A stretch of DNA of 64,000 nt from Banduia mediterranea (GTDB taxonomy: Bacteria > Pseudomonadota > Gammaproteobacteria > Nevskiales > Nevskiaceae). A program made the position numbers and the translations under genes. The notes beneath the pieces were generated by a model. It was given only the letters and a program-made list of their open reading frames with translations, searched no databases and was not told the DNA's origin. How positions within the stretch are numbered: position 1 is the stretch's first letter; the number at the start of each line of letters is the position of its first letter. Location of the stretch: positions 1 through 64,000 of the forward strand of contig NZ_JAVRIC010000012.1 of assembly GCF_031846245.1 (NCBI RefSeq), given 5' to 3'. Below are positions 43,957 to 53,211 of the stretch, piece after piece.

Positions 43957-46900
43957 TCAGGAGCCCGCTCCCGCGGTCTTCTCGGCCGGCTTCTGTGTCG
44001 TTTCGTTGCCGCCATCATCGACCGACGGCGATTCGTCGTCGGACGGTGTCGCTGCCTCGGCTTGCACGTCATCACCGCCCGGGGTCTTGTCGGGACGCGG
44101 CGATTCCACAGGCTTGAGGGTTTGACGAATTTCAGGCTCGACCGTCTCGTTGGCCTGGATCAGGCGCGGCAAAAAGCTCTGGTTCCTGACCGGCGACAGC
44201 GGACGCGTTTCGGACACCACCGGTTCGGAGGTACCGGCACTGCCCGCGGCCGGCGCCAACAGGCGCGGCAAAAAGTCGCCACGCACGCTTTCGCTGGGTC
44301 GAACCAGGGGCTTGCCGTCGGCATCGTGGTGCGCCGCAGGCATTTCCGGCTGTTCGACGACCGACACAGACGCGGCTTGAGCCTCGGGCTCGTCAGCCGG
44401 GGGTTCTTCTGAGTCTGCTTCGGCGCTTGCCGCGGCGGTTTCAGTTTCAAGGGTCGCTTCATTCTTGAGCTTGGCCTCGGCTTCAGCGGGAGTGGGCTCC
44501 TGCATGTCGGCTTCGGCGAACGGGGCTTCGGAACGCTTTTCGGCCAGCTCCTGCTCGTCCACTTCCAGATTCACGGCCGGCTCGGCGGCGCTGTCGGCCT
44601 TTGTGGCCTCGGCCTCCATGAACTCGGGTTCCGTGGTCTGCGCTTCCAGCGGCAATTCGGCCTGGTCGGGGACCGCCTTGCCTGTTTCGGTCTCTGCGAG
44701 CACAGGCTTCGGGGCGATCTCGTTCGCCCTGTCGTCCGCCCTGTCGTCCGTCTGTCCGGCCTCTGATTCGGCTACAGCTTCCTGCTTCCTTGGCGCCTCG
44801 ACAACGCCGGCTTCCGTGACGACTTCGGTGCTGCGCGCTGCATCTATGGTCTGCGAATCCGTCTCGTCAGAGGGAGGAGCGCTTTCGGACGACGGGCCAT
44901 CTGCGGCCGCGCCTGCGGAAGTCGGCGCGCCGGTGCCGCGCGAACGCTCGCCGCGGTTGCGGTTGCGGCCGCCACGCCGGCGACGGCTGCGCTTCGGTCG
45001 ATCCTCGTCCGGGGTGGCGGGCTGCTCAGCCGAGGATTCGGCTGTAGCGGTGGCGGCGTCCCGAGAGGCCTCAACCTCGGCCTCGGCGCCTACGGTTGGT
45101 GCTGTGGCGACCGCTTGCAGCGTATCCTTATCGGCTTGTTCGAGCTCCTGCGCTTCTTTGCGGGCACGGCCCTGACGCGGCGGACGCTCGCGCTTGGCTT
45201 GATCCTGCTGTGGCTGCTGCTCGCGCTGTGCGTCCGCACGAGCCTCGTCGCGCTTCGCTTCGTCCTTGCGCGGGCGCTCCTCACGACGCGGTTCGTCGCG
45301 ACGCGCACCCTCATTGCGGTTGCGTCCGCCGCGGCTGCGACCGCCACGACGATTGTTGCTGCCGCCGTCGCGACTCTTGTTTCCGCTATTGCGTGAATCC
45401 TGCCCGCCCCGGCGGCGCGAGGTCCCGGTCTCCGCGCTGGAATCGCCGGCCGACGCAGTACCGCGGCGCTGGCTGCGGACCGGCGCGGCTTCCTCGGCCA
45501 CTGAGGCATCACCAACGAACCAGCGCTTCAGGCGGGCCCAGAGCGATTCGGTGGGGGCGGCGGCGGTCGTCGCAGCGACCACGGCGACCGGTACGGTCTG
45601 GGCGGCCGGCGCCGGGCTTGGCGGCGACACGACTTCCACCGCGGCACGCGTGAGCGCTCTTTGCGGCGGATTGCTGGCTTCCACATACGCGGCGCGCTGG
45701 GGCGCCTGGAAGTCGTTCGGAAGATCGTAGCTGACGGCGTCGTTCTGATCCTGCGACAACTGATCGGCGCGGACACGCAGAATTTCGAAGTTCGGCGTTT
45801 CCAGGGTCTCGTTCGGAACCACCGTGACGCGCGTGGCGCAGCGCGCTTCGATGACTGACAGCGCGTCGCGCTTCTCGTTGAGCAGGAAAGTGGCGACGCT
45901 GACCGGAAGCTGTGCGATCACACGTCCGGTGCGGTCCTTCATGCACTCTTCCTCGATCAGGCGCAGGATCGACAGGCCCAGCGATTCGACGCTGCGAATC
46001 TGGCCGCGGCCCTCGCAGCGTGGGCACGGAGTCTGGGTATGTTCGCCCAGCGACGGCCGCAGGCGCTGGCGCGACATCTCCAGCAGGCCGAAGCGGGAAA
46101 TGCGTCCGAGCTGAATGCGTGCCCGATCGATCTCGCAGGCCTGACGCAGACGGTTTTCGACTTCGCGCTGGTTCTTCTGCGCGTTCATGTCGATGAAATC
46201 GATCACGACCAGTCCACCGAGATCGCGCAGGCGCATCTGTCGAGCAATCTCGTCGGCCGCCTCGCAGTTGGTCTGCAGTGCGGTTTCCTCGATGCTCTTG
46301 CCGCCGGTGGCGCGCGCCGAGTTGATGTCGATCGAGGTCAGCGCCTCGGTCGGGTCGATGACCACCGAGCCGCCGGACGGCAGCTGCACCAGACGCTGGT
46401 GCGCCGATTCGATCTGCGATTCCACCTGAAAACGTGAAAACAGCGGAATCGTATCCTGATAGAGCTTGAGCTTGTGCACATGCTGCGGCATCACCTGCTG
46501 CATGTGAGTACGCGCCTGCTCGTAGGTCTCCTGGTGGTCGACCATGACCTCGCCGATGTCCGGGCGCAGGTAGTCGCGCAGCGCGCGCAGGATGATGTTG
46601 CTTTCCTGATAGATGAGGAATGGCGCCGCCTTGGTTTCGGAAGCCGCGAGGCACTGACCCCAGATTTCAGCCAGATAATCGAGATCCCACTGCAGTTCCT
46701 CGGGCGTGCGGCCGATGCCATTGGTGCGCACGATGACACCCATGCCATCCGGAATCTGCAACTGGCTGAGCGCTTCGCGCGCTTCGTCGCGTTCCTCGCC
46801 CTCGACCCGGCGCGACACTCCGCCGGCACGCGGGTTGTTCGGCATCAGCACCAGGTAGCGGCCGGCGAGGCTCGCAAACGTGGTCAGCGCGGCGCCCTTG

Positions 46901-47232
46901 TTGCCGCGCTCTTCCTTTTCGACCTGGACCACCAGTTCCTGGCCTTCCTGAAGAAGATCACGGATGTTGTTCGACTTGTTCTTGTCGGGGTCGCCCTTGA
47001 AGTAGCTGCGGGCGATTTCCTTCAGCGGCAGAAAGCCGTGACGGTCCGCGCCGTACTCGACGAAACAGGCTTCGAGGGAGGGTTCGACCCGGGTGATGCG
47101 GCCCTTGTAGAGATTGCCCTTCTTTTGCTCTCGTGCTGCGGTTTCGATGTCCAGATCGTAGAGCTTCTGGCCATCAACGATGGCAACGCGCAACTCCTCG
47201 CGTTGCGTCGCGTTGATGAGGATACGCTTCAT
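43957..47232 (-). CDS. rne: Ribonuclease E
   Basis: The 1091-residue main endoribonuclease of mRNA decay and rRNA/tRNA processing. The N-terminal catalytic half has an S1 domain (about 35-120, [19 protein letters not shown]), the acidic catalytic sites [12 protein letters not shown] and VVIDFIDM, and the Zn-link CPRCEGRG (about 404-411). The C-terminal half (from about 510) is low-complexity: Arg-rich RNA-binding stretches ([25 protein letters not shown]), then acidic Ala/Glu-rich sequence. FLPRL occurs twice near the end (residues 987 and 1020). The length fits RNase E rather than RNase G. Divergent from rluC, as in E. coli. Confidence 0.95.
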   Translation of the reverse strand: MKRILINATQREELRVAIVDGQKLYDLDIETAAREQKKGNLYKGRITRVEPSLEACFVEYGADRHGFLPLKEIARSYFKGDPDKNKSNNIRDLLQEGQELVVQVEKEERGNKGAALTTFASLAGRYLVLMPNNPRAGGVSRRVEGEERDEAREALSQLQIPDGMGVIVRTNGIGRTPEELQWDLDYLAEIWGQCLAASETKAAPFLIYQESNIILRALRDYLRPDIGEVMVDHQETYEQARTHMQQVMPQHVHKLKLYQDTIPLFSRFQVESQIESAHQRLVQLPSGGSVVIDPTEALTSIDINSARATGGKSIEETALQTNCEAADEIARQMRLRDLGGLVVIDFIDMNAQKNQREVENRLRQACEIDRARIQLGRISRFGLLEMSRQRLRPSLGEHTQTPCPRCEGRGQIRSVESLGLSILRLIEEECMKDRTGRVIAQLPVSVATFLLNEKRDALSVIEARCATRVTVVPNETLETPNFEILRVRADQLSQDQNDAVSYDLPNDFQAPQRAAYVEASNPPQRALTRAAVEVVSPPSPAPAAQTVPVAVVAATTAAAPTESLWARLKRWFVGDASVAEEAAPVRSQRRGTASAGDSSAETGTSRRRGGQDSRNSGNKSRDGGSNNRRGGRSRGGRNRNEGARRDEPRREERPRKDEAKRDEARADAQREQQPQQDQAKRERPPRQGRARKEAQELEQADKDTLQAVATAPTVGAEAEVEASRDAATATAESSAEQPATPDEDRPKRSRRRRGGRNRNRGERSRGTGAPTSAGAAADGPSSESAPPSDETDSQTIDAARSTEVVTEAGVVEAPRKQEAVAESEAGQTDDRADDRANEIAPKPVLAETETGKAVPDQAELPLEAQTTEPEFMEAEATKADSAAEPAVNLEVDEQELAEKRSEAPFAEADMQEPTPAEAEAKLKNEATLETETAAASAEADSEEPPADEPEAQAASVSVVEQPEMPAAHHDADGKPLVRPSESVRGDFLPRLLAPAAGSAGTSEPVVSETRPLSPVRNQSFLPRLIQANETVEPEIRQTLKPVESPRPDKTPGGDDVQAEAATPSDDESPSVDDGGNETTQKPAEKTAGAGS

Positions 47233-47538
47233 GTTGTGCGGTCTCGTGTAACGCTCGACCGCGGACGGGCGAGGGGCGGTGCGTATCTGAGTTCGCGCCG
47301 GCCCCGAAATTCGTTAACCGCCCGCGGGAGCGCGGGTGGAACTGCTGAATGCCCGCGCGCACCAATGCGCTGCGAGCCTAATTCGATACGAGGAACGGAT
47401 AACCGCCATAGCCAATTTGCTATAGTCATTGTCCCGTCCTTCGACCGTGACGGTCGCCCCTGACGATGTTCGGAGGCCGCAAGCGGCAATCCCAACATCG
47501 TCAAACATCACTTTTTCAAGCTGCGGAGCGTCGCTATT
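47233..47538. other. rne-rluC divergent region with nested hairpins
   Basis: This 306-bp non-coding region carries both promoters. A structured block lies close to rluC: CGACCG-TGA-CGGTCG at about 47443-47457, and GACGATGTT (47462-47470) exactly complementary to AACATCGTC (47494-47502), enclosing GCCGC-AA-GCGGC. In E. coli the long rne leader mediates autoregulation by RNase E; whether this structure belongs to the rne or the rluC transcript is not clear. Confidence 0.6.
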
Positions 47539-48486
47539 GTGCCTGCGCCCCAGGGTTTTCCACAAGTCCGCCATCTCAGCGTTGAAGGTAACGATGAGGG
47601 GCAGCGTTTGGACAACTTTCTTCTGAAGCATCTGCCGGGCGTGCCGAAATCGCACGTCTATCGTTTGCTGCGTTCCGGACAGGTGCGCGTCGACGGCGGA
47701 CGCTGCAAGCCCGACCGCCGTTTGCGGCTGGGTGAGGCCGTGCGTGTGCCGCCGGTGCGCGTTGCCGAGCGCGGCGAACCGGTGCGCCCGCCGGATCGCG
47801 TGCTGGACCGCCTGAAGTCCGCGATCCGCCTCGAAAACGAAGATTACCTCGCGCTAGACAAGCCGGCGGGCTTGGCCGTTCACGCCGGCAGCGGGCTGGA
47901 TTACGGCGTGATCGAAGCGATTCGAGCCTGGCAGACCTATGACTATGTGGAGCTTTGTCATCGCCTGGACCGCGATACCAGCGGCGTGCTGTTGCTGGCG
48001 AAGTCGCGCAAGGCGCTGTTGCGCGCGCAGAATGCGTTTCGGGATGGTTTGGCGCAAAAGCGCTACCTGGCCCTGGTGATCGGCGCCTGGAACGGCGGTG
48101 TGCGCGAGGTCGATTCGCGGCTGCTCAAGAATTTCCCCCAGGGCGGCGAGCGCATGGTGCTGGTGGACGAGCACGGCAAGCCTTCACGAACGCGTTTTAC
48201 ACCGACACGGCGTTTTGTCGACGCCACCTTGTGCGAGGTCGATATCTTTTCGGGGCGCATGCACCAGATCCGGGTCCACGCCAACGAAGTCGGGCAGGGG
48301 GTCGCCGGCGACCGCAAGTACGGATTCCGTGATGCGCAGAAGCCGATACGTGAAGCCGGCTTGAAGCGCCTGTTCCTGCATGCCCGCGGTCTGCAGCTGC
48401 CTGCGCAGGACGGTTATCCGACGCTCCGGGTGGAAGCGCCGCTGCCTGCGGAGCTGGAGGCCGTGCTCGAACGGCTCCCCTCATGA
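47539..48486 (+). CDS. rluC: 23S rRNA pseudouridine synthase, RluC type
   Basis: Makes pseudouridines in 23S rRNA (positions 955, 2504 and 2580 in E. coli). The 315-residue protein has an S4 domain (about 20-80, QRLDNFLLKHLPGVPKSHVY) and the catalytic motif HRLDRDTSGVLLLAKS with its Asp. RMHQIRVHANEVG follows. It starts at GTG 47539. It diverges from rne, the usual rluC position, which supports RluC over RluD. The stop overlaps the HAD gene (ATGA). Confidence 0.93.
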   Translation: MPAPQGFPQVRHLSVEGNDEGQRLDNFLLKHLPGVPKSHVYRLLRSGQVRVDGGRCKPDRRLRLGEAVRVPPVRVAERGEPVRPPDRVLDRLKSAIRLENEDYLALDKPAGLAVHAGSGLDYGVIEAIRAWQTYDYVELCHRLDRDTSGVLLLAKSRKALLRAQNAFRDGLAQKRYLALVIGAWNGGVREVDSRLLKNFPQGGERMVLVDEHGKPSRTRFTPTRRFVDATLCEVDIFSGRMHQIRVHANEVGQGVAGDRKYGFRDAQKPIREAGLKRLFLHARGLQLPAQDGYPTLRVEAPLPAELEAVLERLPS

Positions 48487-49142
48487 GTCGGCGTTTCGAA
48501 TTGTTGATCTTCGACTGGGACGGAACCCTGGCCGATTCGGCGGCCACGATCGTTTCGAGCATGCAGCAGGCGATCACCGCCCTTGAGCTTCCGCGCCGCA
48601 GTGACGACCAGATTCGCGAGCTGATCGGTCTGGGGCTCGTCGATGTCATGGAGCGACTCTATCCGGGCATCGATGCGCAGCATCTCATCGGCTTGCTGGA
48701 GGCCTACCGCAAGCGCTTCGTCGGGCATGCCTCCGGCGAGGCGCCGCTGTTTGCCGGGGCTCTCGACACGCTGCGTCGGCTCGATGTCATGGGTTTCCGC
48801 ATTGCCATCGCCACCGGCAAATCCCGCGTCGGGCTGCGCCGCGCGCTGGCGCACCATGGCGAACTCGCGCGGCTCGTGTCCTCGTCGCGCTGTGCCGACG
48901 AAACGGCGTCCAAGCCCCACCCGAAGATGCTGCACGAGCTGCTGGAGGAGGAGCAGCTGGGGCCGGAACAGGCGCTGATGATCGGCGATACGGAGTATGA
49001 CATCGCCATGGCCCGTTCGGCCGGACTGCTGGGGCTCGGCGTGGCCTGCGGCGTCCATGCGCCGTCGCGCATTCGCGCCGCCGGTGCCGCGGGCGTGATC
49101 GACGGAGTGCAGGACCTGCCGGCCTGGCTGGCCGCTTCGTGA
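48483..49142 (+). CDS. HAD-family hydrolase (phosphoglycolate-phosphatase-like)
   Basis: A 219-residue haloacid-dehalogenase phosphatase. Motif I is LLIFDWDGTLADS (nucleophile Asp11), motif II IAIATGKSR, motif III Lys in ETASKPHPKMLHE, and motif IV MIGDTEYDIAMA. The helical cap (about 20-85) places it in the Gph/YjjG-like subfamily I. Substrate is not predictable. Translationally coupled to rluC through ATGA, an association seen in many proteobacteria. Confidence 0.92.
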   Translation: MSRRFELLIFDWDGTLADSAATIVSSMQQAITALELPRRSDDQIRELIGLGLVDVMERLYPGIDAQHLIGLLEAYRKRFVGHASGEAPLFAGALDTLRRLDVMGFRIAIATGKSRVGLRRALAHHGELARLVSSSRCADETASKPHPKMLHELLEEEQLGPEQALMIGDTEYDIAMARSAGLLGLGVACGVHAPSRIRAAGAAGVIDGVQDLPAWLAAS

Positions 49143-49153
49143 AGTTCAGGCTC

Positions 49154-49750
49154 TCAGGGCAGCGGCCAGCCAGCCTCGCTCAGCAGCCGGCTCAGCGCGA
49201 TCAGCGGCAGTCCGATCAGAGCGGTCGGATCGGAGGTGTCGATGGATTCGAACAGCGTGATGCCGTAGCCCTCGCACTTGAAGCTGCCGGCGCAGTCCAG
49301 GGCCGGCTCCAGTGCGAGGTAGCGTTCGATCTGATTCGAGTCGAGATGGCGCATGCGCACGGTCGTCGTGTCCAGCGCCTGTCGCGCATCGCCGACCGGC
49401 GAGATCAGGCAGACCGCCGTGTGAAAGCGTGCCAGTCGCCCTGACAGCTGCGCCAGTTGGGTGCGCGCCGAGGCGAGTGCGCCCGGCTTGCCGAGCAGCT
49501 TGCCTTCGCAGGCGGCGACCTGGTCGGAACCGATGACCCAGGCGCCGGGATGGCGGTGGGCGACGTGGCGGGCCTTGTGCTCCGCCAGCCGTTCCGCCAG
49601 TGCCGCGGGCGGCTCGTCGAACCCCGGTGTTTCGTCGATATCGGCCGCCTCGGTGAGGAATGGGAGGCGCAGCCGGCCGAGGAGTTCGGCCCGGTATCGG
49701 GACTGCGAGGCGAGAATCAGGGCGGCTGCAGACATTTTCTTCTTTGACAA
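49154..49750 (-). CDS. Maf-type nucleotide pyrophosphatase (YceF-like)
   Basis: A 198-residue house-cleaning pyrophosphatase for modified nucleotides. It has LILASQSRYRAELL, IDETPGF, VIGSDQVAACEGKLLGKPG and CEGYGITLFESIDTSDPTAL. The YceF subgroup prefers 7-methyl-GTP; gene neighbourhood with yceD-rpmF-plsX fits YceF. The start may be Met1 (49750) or Met6. It diverges from yceD across 31 bp. Confidence 0.93.
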   Translation of the reverse strand: MSKKKMSAAALILASQSRYRAELLGRLRLPFLTEAADIDETPGFDEPPAALAERLAEHKARHVAHRHPGAWVIGSDQVAACEGKLLGKPGALASARTQLAQLSGRLARFHTAVCLISPVGDARQALDTTTVRMRHLDSNQIERYLALEPALDCAGSFKCEGYGITLFESIDTSDPTALIGLPLIALSRLLSEAGWPLP

Positions 49751-49781
49751 GCATTTGGGCGCTCACTATTATCGCGCGCCC

Positions 49782-50213
49782 ATGACGGTCCCTCACATCC
49801 TGCCGCAGAGAATCCGCGCCGAAAGCGCGGTTCGTCGGCGACAGCGCATCGAGGGTCGCCTCGGCCTGGAGCAACTGGAGCGCTTGCGCGAGCTTGCGGC
49901 CGGTGAGACGGGGCAGCTTGAGACGAGGCTGGATGCTTCGGCGGACGCGGACGGCAGCTGGCATGTGCGGGGCTCGCTGGAAGGACGGCTCGAGCTGGTG
50001 TGTGAACGCTGCGCGGAGACGTACGACTGGTCGTTCGATATTGATGTGGACTGGCGTCTGGTCGAAAGCGAGGCCGAAGAGCAGCGCTTGCTGGCTGAGT
50101 GTGAGCCCGTGTTGATCGAAGACGACTGGCTGCCGGTTCGGCAGTTGATCGAGGACGAAGTCCTGCTCGCGGTGCCGGTCATGCCGGTTTGCGAACGGAA
50201 TACCTGCCGCTGA
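49782..50213 (+). CDS. yceD: 23S rRNA accumulation protein YceD (DUF177)
   Basis: A 143-residue DUF177 protein needed for normal 23S rRNA levels in E. coli. Features: LEGRLELVCERCAETYDW with a CxxC, and an acidic C-terminus ending PVMPVCERNTC with a second Cys pair, so zinc binding is possible. It is followed by rpmF 95 bp downstream, the conserved pairing. The start ATG 49782 lacks a strong ribosome site. Confidence 0.9.
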   Translation: MTVPHILPQRIRAESAVRRRQRIEGRLGLEQLERLRELAAGETGQLETRLDASADADGSWHVRGSLEGRLELVCERCAETYDWSFDIDVDWRLVESEAEEQRLLAECEPVLIEDDWLPVRQLIEDEVLLAVPVMPVCERNTCR

Positions 50214-50308
50214 GCGGCATGCGATAATTTTTTGTGGAACCCAGTCGTCGAATTGCTTGACGCGAATTAAATCAGGATCGCGCACGCGCGGTCTCACGGA
50301 GTTGAAAA

Positions 50309-50494
50309 ATGGCTGTTCAGAAATCCAAGAAGTCCCGCTCGATGCGCGGTCACCGTCGTTCGCACAACGCGCTCAAGCCGCCTGCGCTGTCGGTGGACCC
50401 GACTTCAGGCGAGACGCATCTGCGTCACCACGTGACCGCGGACGGTTACTACCGCGGCCGGAAAGTGATCGAGAAGAACACCCCAGAAGTCTGA
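50309..50494 (+). CDS. rpmF: 50S ribosomal protein L32
   Basis: A 61-residue ribosomal protein. The N-terminus [20 protein letters not shown] and the segment [15 protein letters not shown] are standard for L32. The zinc-finger cysteines of some L32 forms are absent, so it is the Cys-minus type. GGAG is well placed before the ATG. It lies between yceD and plsX as in most proteobacteria. Confidence 0.97.
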   Translation: MAVQKSKKSRSMRGHRRSHNALKPPALSVDPTSGETHLRHHVTADGYYRGRKVIEKNTPEV

Positions 50495-50551
50495 ACCGGC
50501 GCGTGCCGAGGCACCGGAACGGGGTTCCGGCGCGGAAGATTTGGGGGAACA

Positions 50552-51622
50552 TTGACTGACACTCCAATCACCGTAGCCGTGGATGCAATGAGCGGCGATC
50601 ACGGCCATACGGTCGCGGTCGAATCCGCTCTTTCGTTTTTGCGCGATTATCAAGACGTCAAGCTGATACTCGTGGGGGACGAGGCCGCCCTGCGCTCGGC
50701 ACTGGGGCGCTCGATTCCGCCGCAGATCGAGATTCAGCCTGCGTCCGAGGTAGTCGCGATGGACGAGCTTCCGTCGCGCGCACTGCGCACGAAGAAGGAC
50801 TCTTCGATGCGTGTGGCGATCAATCTGGTCAAGGACGGCCGCGCCCAGGCCTGTGTGTCGGCGGGGAACACCGGCGCCCTGATGGGAATTGCCAAGTTTG
50901 TGCTCAAGACGCTGCCGGGCATCGATCGCCCGGCGATGCTGTCGCCGATGCCCACGCTCAAGGGGCATACCCACATGCTGGACCTCGGCGCCAATGCCGT
51001 ATGCACCGCGGAGCAGCTGTTCCAGTTCGCGGTGATGGGATCGGTGCTGGTCAGCGCGGTCAACGGTTTGTCGAAACCGAGCGTGGGCCTGCTCAATATC
51101 GGCTCCGAGGAGATCAAGGGCGTCGAGTCGATACGACAGGCGGCGAGCCTGATCCAGCAGGCGGATCTCAATTACGCCGGATTCATCGAAGGTGACGAGA
51201 TTTTCACCGGCGCGGTCGATGTCGTGGTCTGCGACGGGTTCGCCGGCAATGTGGCGCTCAAGACCAGCGAAGGCGTGGCCAAGCTGGTTCGCCAGTTCAT
51301 GAAGGAAGAATTCACGCGCAACATGTTCACCAAGCTGTCGGCGATCGCGGCCCGGCCTGTACTGCAGGCCTTTGCCGACCGTATCGACCCGCGTCGCTAC
51401 AACGGCGCGAGCTTTTTGGGCTTGCGCGGCGTGGTCATCAAGTCGCACGGCGGTGCCGACGTGCTGGCTTTCGCCAACGCGATTCGTGTGGCGCGACTGG
51501 AAGTGCAGAAAGCGGTGCCGATGCGTATCAGCACCTTGCTGGCGTCCACGCTCGGGGAAAGCGCCACTGCGGACCCGATGCAGGAAACCGGGCGCTGGAT
51601 GGCTGCAGGCGGCGAGTCCTAG
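50552..51622 (+). CDS. plsX: Phosphate acyltransferase
   Basis: Makes acyl-phosphate from acyl-ACP for phospholipid synthesis. The 356-residue protein contains TVAVDAMSGDHG, ACVSAGNTGALMGIAKF, LDLGANAVCTAEQL, NIGSEEIKG and VVCDGFAGNVALKTSEG. It starts at TTG 50552 after GGGGGAA. The usual fabH-fabD-fabG-acpP genes do not follow; instead an oppositely oriented signalling operon ends 36 bp downstream. Confidence 0.95.
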   Translation: MTDTPITVAVDAMSGDHGHTVAVESALSFLRDYQDVKLILVGDEAALRSALGRSIPPQIEIQPASEVVAMDELPSRALRTKKDSSMRVAINLVKDGRAQACVSAGNTGALMGIAKFVLKTLPGIDRPAMLSPMPTLKGHTHMLDLGANAVCTAEQLFQFAVMGSVLVSAVNGLSKPSVGLLNIGSEEIKGVESIRQAASLIQQADLNYAGFIEGDEIFTGAVDVVVCDGFAGNVALKTSEGVAKLVRQFMKEEFTRNMFTKLSAIAARPVLQAFADRIDPRRYNGASFLGLRGVVIKSHGGADVLAFANAIRVARLEVQKAVPMRISTLLASTLGESATADPMQETGRWMAAGGES

Positions 51623-51657
51623 CCATCAAGGCCGCCGATCGAGCCGTCCCACTTCTC

Positions 51658-52311
51658 TTATTCCTGCACGAAGCGGATGCGTGTTCCGCTGAGCTCGAAC
51701 TCGTCGCCGGTTTCAAGCCGGCGTGCAGCAGAACCGATCGCCGTGCCGTTGAGCTGCGGTCGACCCCGTCCCTTGTCTCCGCTGACATGAACGATGTAGT
51801 AACCATCGGCACGACGAGTGATCGCCACCACTTGAACCCCGGGCTTGCCTAGCGTGGTCAGCGCCTTGGTCAGCTCCAGCCCGCGCCCGGCGTTGGCGCC
51901 GCTGATCACTTCGAGTCGCCCGACAGTGGGCGCCGTGGGCGCTGGCGCCGCGCTGGCGGTGGCCGCGTCGATCTGGCTGGGCTTGAGGATCACGGTTTGA
52001 TCGAGCGCATCGTCCTGGTTCAGCAGGGTGCTTTCGTAGCGCAGGAAATTGCGACCGACGGTGACGGTGTCGCCGTGCGAGAGGGAATGCTTGGCGACCT
52101 GGCGCCCATTGACCTGGGTGCCGTTGGTGGAATCGAGATCTTCCAGGAACGAGTCCTGAAGAATGGTCACGATCACGGCATGACGCCCGGACACGGACTT
52201 GTCGGCGAGACAGATGTCGTTGTCGGGATGGCGTCCGATCGAAACACGTTCCTTGTCGAGAACGACTTCGCTCACGGCCCCGGCCGCGTCCGTGACGATC
52301 AGTTTTCCCAT
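51658..52311 (-). CDS. FHA-domain protein
   Basis: A 217-residue cytoplasmic protein with an N-terminal forkhead-associated domain (about 20-90) that binds phospho-threonine: VSIGRHPDNDICLADKSVSG with GR and S41, then LDSTNGTQVNG. A linker with LDQTVILKP (Thr106) and an Ala/Pro-rich stretch precede a second beta-rich region (about 132-215) whose GLELTKALTTLGKP and GRGRPQLNGTAIG suggest a degenerate second FHA fold. It is the last gene of the kinase-phosphatase-FHA set, 62 bp after the PP2C gene. ATG 52311 is preferred; the frame opens 5 codons earlier. Confidence 0.88.
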   Translation of the reverse strand: MGKLIVTDAAGAVSEVVLDKERVSIGRHPDNDICLADKSVSGRHAVIVTILQDSFLEDLDSTNGTQVNGRQVAKHSLSHGDTVTVGRNFLRYESTLLNQDDALDQTVILKPSQIDAATASAAPAPTAPTVGRLEVISGANAGRGLELTKALTTLGKPGVQVVAITRRADGYYIVHVSGDKGRGRPQLNGTAIGSAARRLETGDEFELSGTRIRFVQE

Positions 52312-52373
52312 GTCGCGTCGACCCACCTAAGAATGAAACCCGAAAGTACCGCGCCAATTCACCCCGAAACACA

Positions 52374-53195
52374 CTAGAACCACTCCACCAAACGTTCGTA
52401 CCAGCGCTTGCCTCGGGCCAGCGACTGATCCAGGCGCGCCAGAATGACCGCGATATTATCCTTGCCTCCGGCTGCGTTGGCGGCATCCACCAGCGCGCTT
52501 GCCGCTTTCGGGAGGTTATCAGCAAACCGCCGCAGGCTTAGCGCGATTTCCTCGTCGCTGAGCAGGTCGCAGAGCCCGTCGGAACACAGCAGCACGATGT
52601 CGCCCAGTTGCAGGCTGTCCTCGATCAGGTCGACTTCAACGGAGCTTTCCACGCCCAGGGCGCGGGTGACGATGTTCTTGCGCACCAGGCGCCCGGCTTC
52701 CTCACGCGTGTAATGACCGCGTGCCACCAGTTCTTCGAGCAGGGAATGATCGCGCGTGATCTGGTCGAGTTCGCCTTCGCGCAGCCGGTACAGGCGCGAG
52801 TCTCCGACATAGGCGATCGACAGGCGATCGTCATGCAGCAGACAGCAGACCACCGTGGTGCCCATGCCCTGGCATTGCGGTTGCGATTCGGCGACATGCT
52901 GGATCGCGTTGTGCGCAGCCTCCACGGCCTGGCGCAGCAGCAGCGCCTCGCTGGAATAGCCGCTGGCGGCTTCGATCTGGCCATGTTCGCGCTGATCCCA
53001 GTCGCGCCGCACGATGTCGAGGATCGTGGCGACGGCGATGCCGCTGGCGATCTCGCCAGCGTTGTAGCCGCCCATGCCGTCGGCCAGCACCAGCAGGCCA
53101 AGCCGAGGATCCTCGGCGATCGCGTCCTCGTTATTGGTCCGTACCCGCCCTGGGTGAGTCAGCAGCGCAGTGGCGACCTTGTCCTGTAGTGCCAT
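52374..53195 (-). CDS. PP2C-type Ser/Thr protein phosphatase
   Basis: A 273-residue metal-dependent phosphatase. Motifs seen are RTNNEDAIAEDP, VLADGMGGYNAGE (metal Asp), GMGTTVVCCLL, YVGDSRLYRLREGELDQITRDHS and CSDGLCDLLSDEEI, then GGKDNIAVIL. This is the PppA/Stp1-like type. It starts 16 bp after the kinase stop and should reverse that kinase's phosphorylations. Confidence 0.93.
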   Translation of the reverse strand: MALQDKVATALLTHPGRVRTNNEDAIAEDPRLGLLVLADGMGGYNAGEIASGIAVATILDIVRRDWDQREHGQIEAASGYSSEALLLRQAVEAAHNAIQHVAESQPQCQGMGTTVVCCLLHDDRLSIAYVGDSRLYRLREGELDQITRDHSLLEELVARGHYTREEAGRLVRKNIVTRALGVESSVEVDLIEDSLQLGDIVLLCSDGLCDLLSDEEIALSLRRFADNLPKAASALVDAANAAGGKDNIAVILARLDQSLARGKRWYERLVEWF

Positions 53196-53211
53196 CGTGG
53201 CCCGGTCCGGA

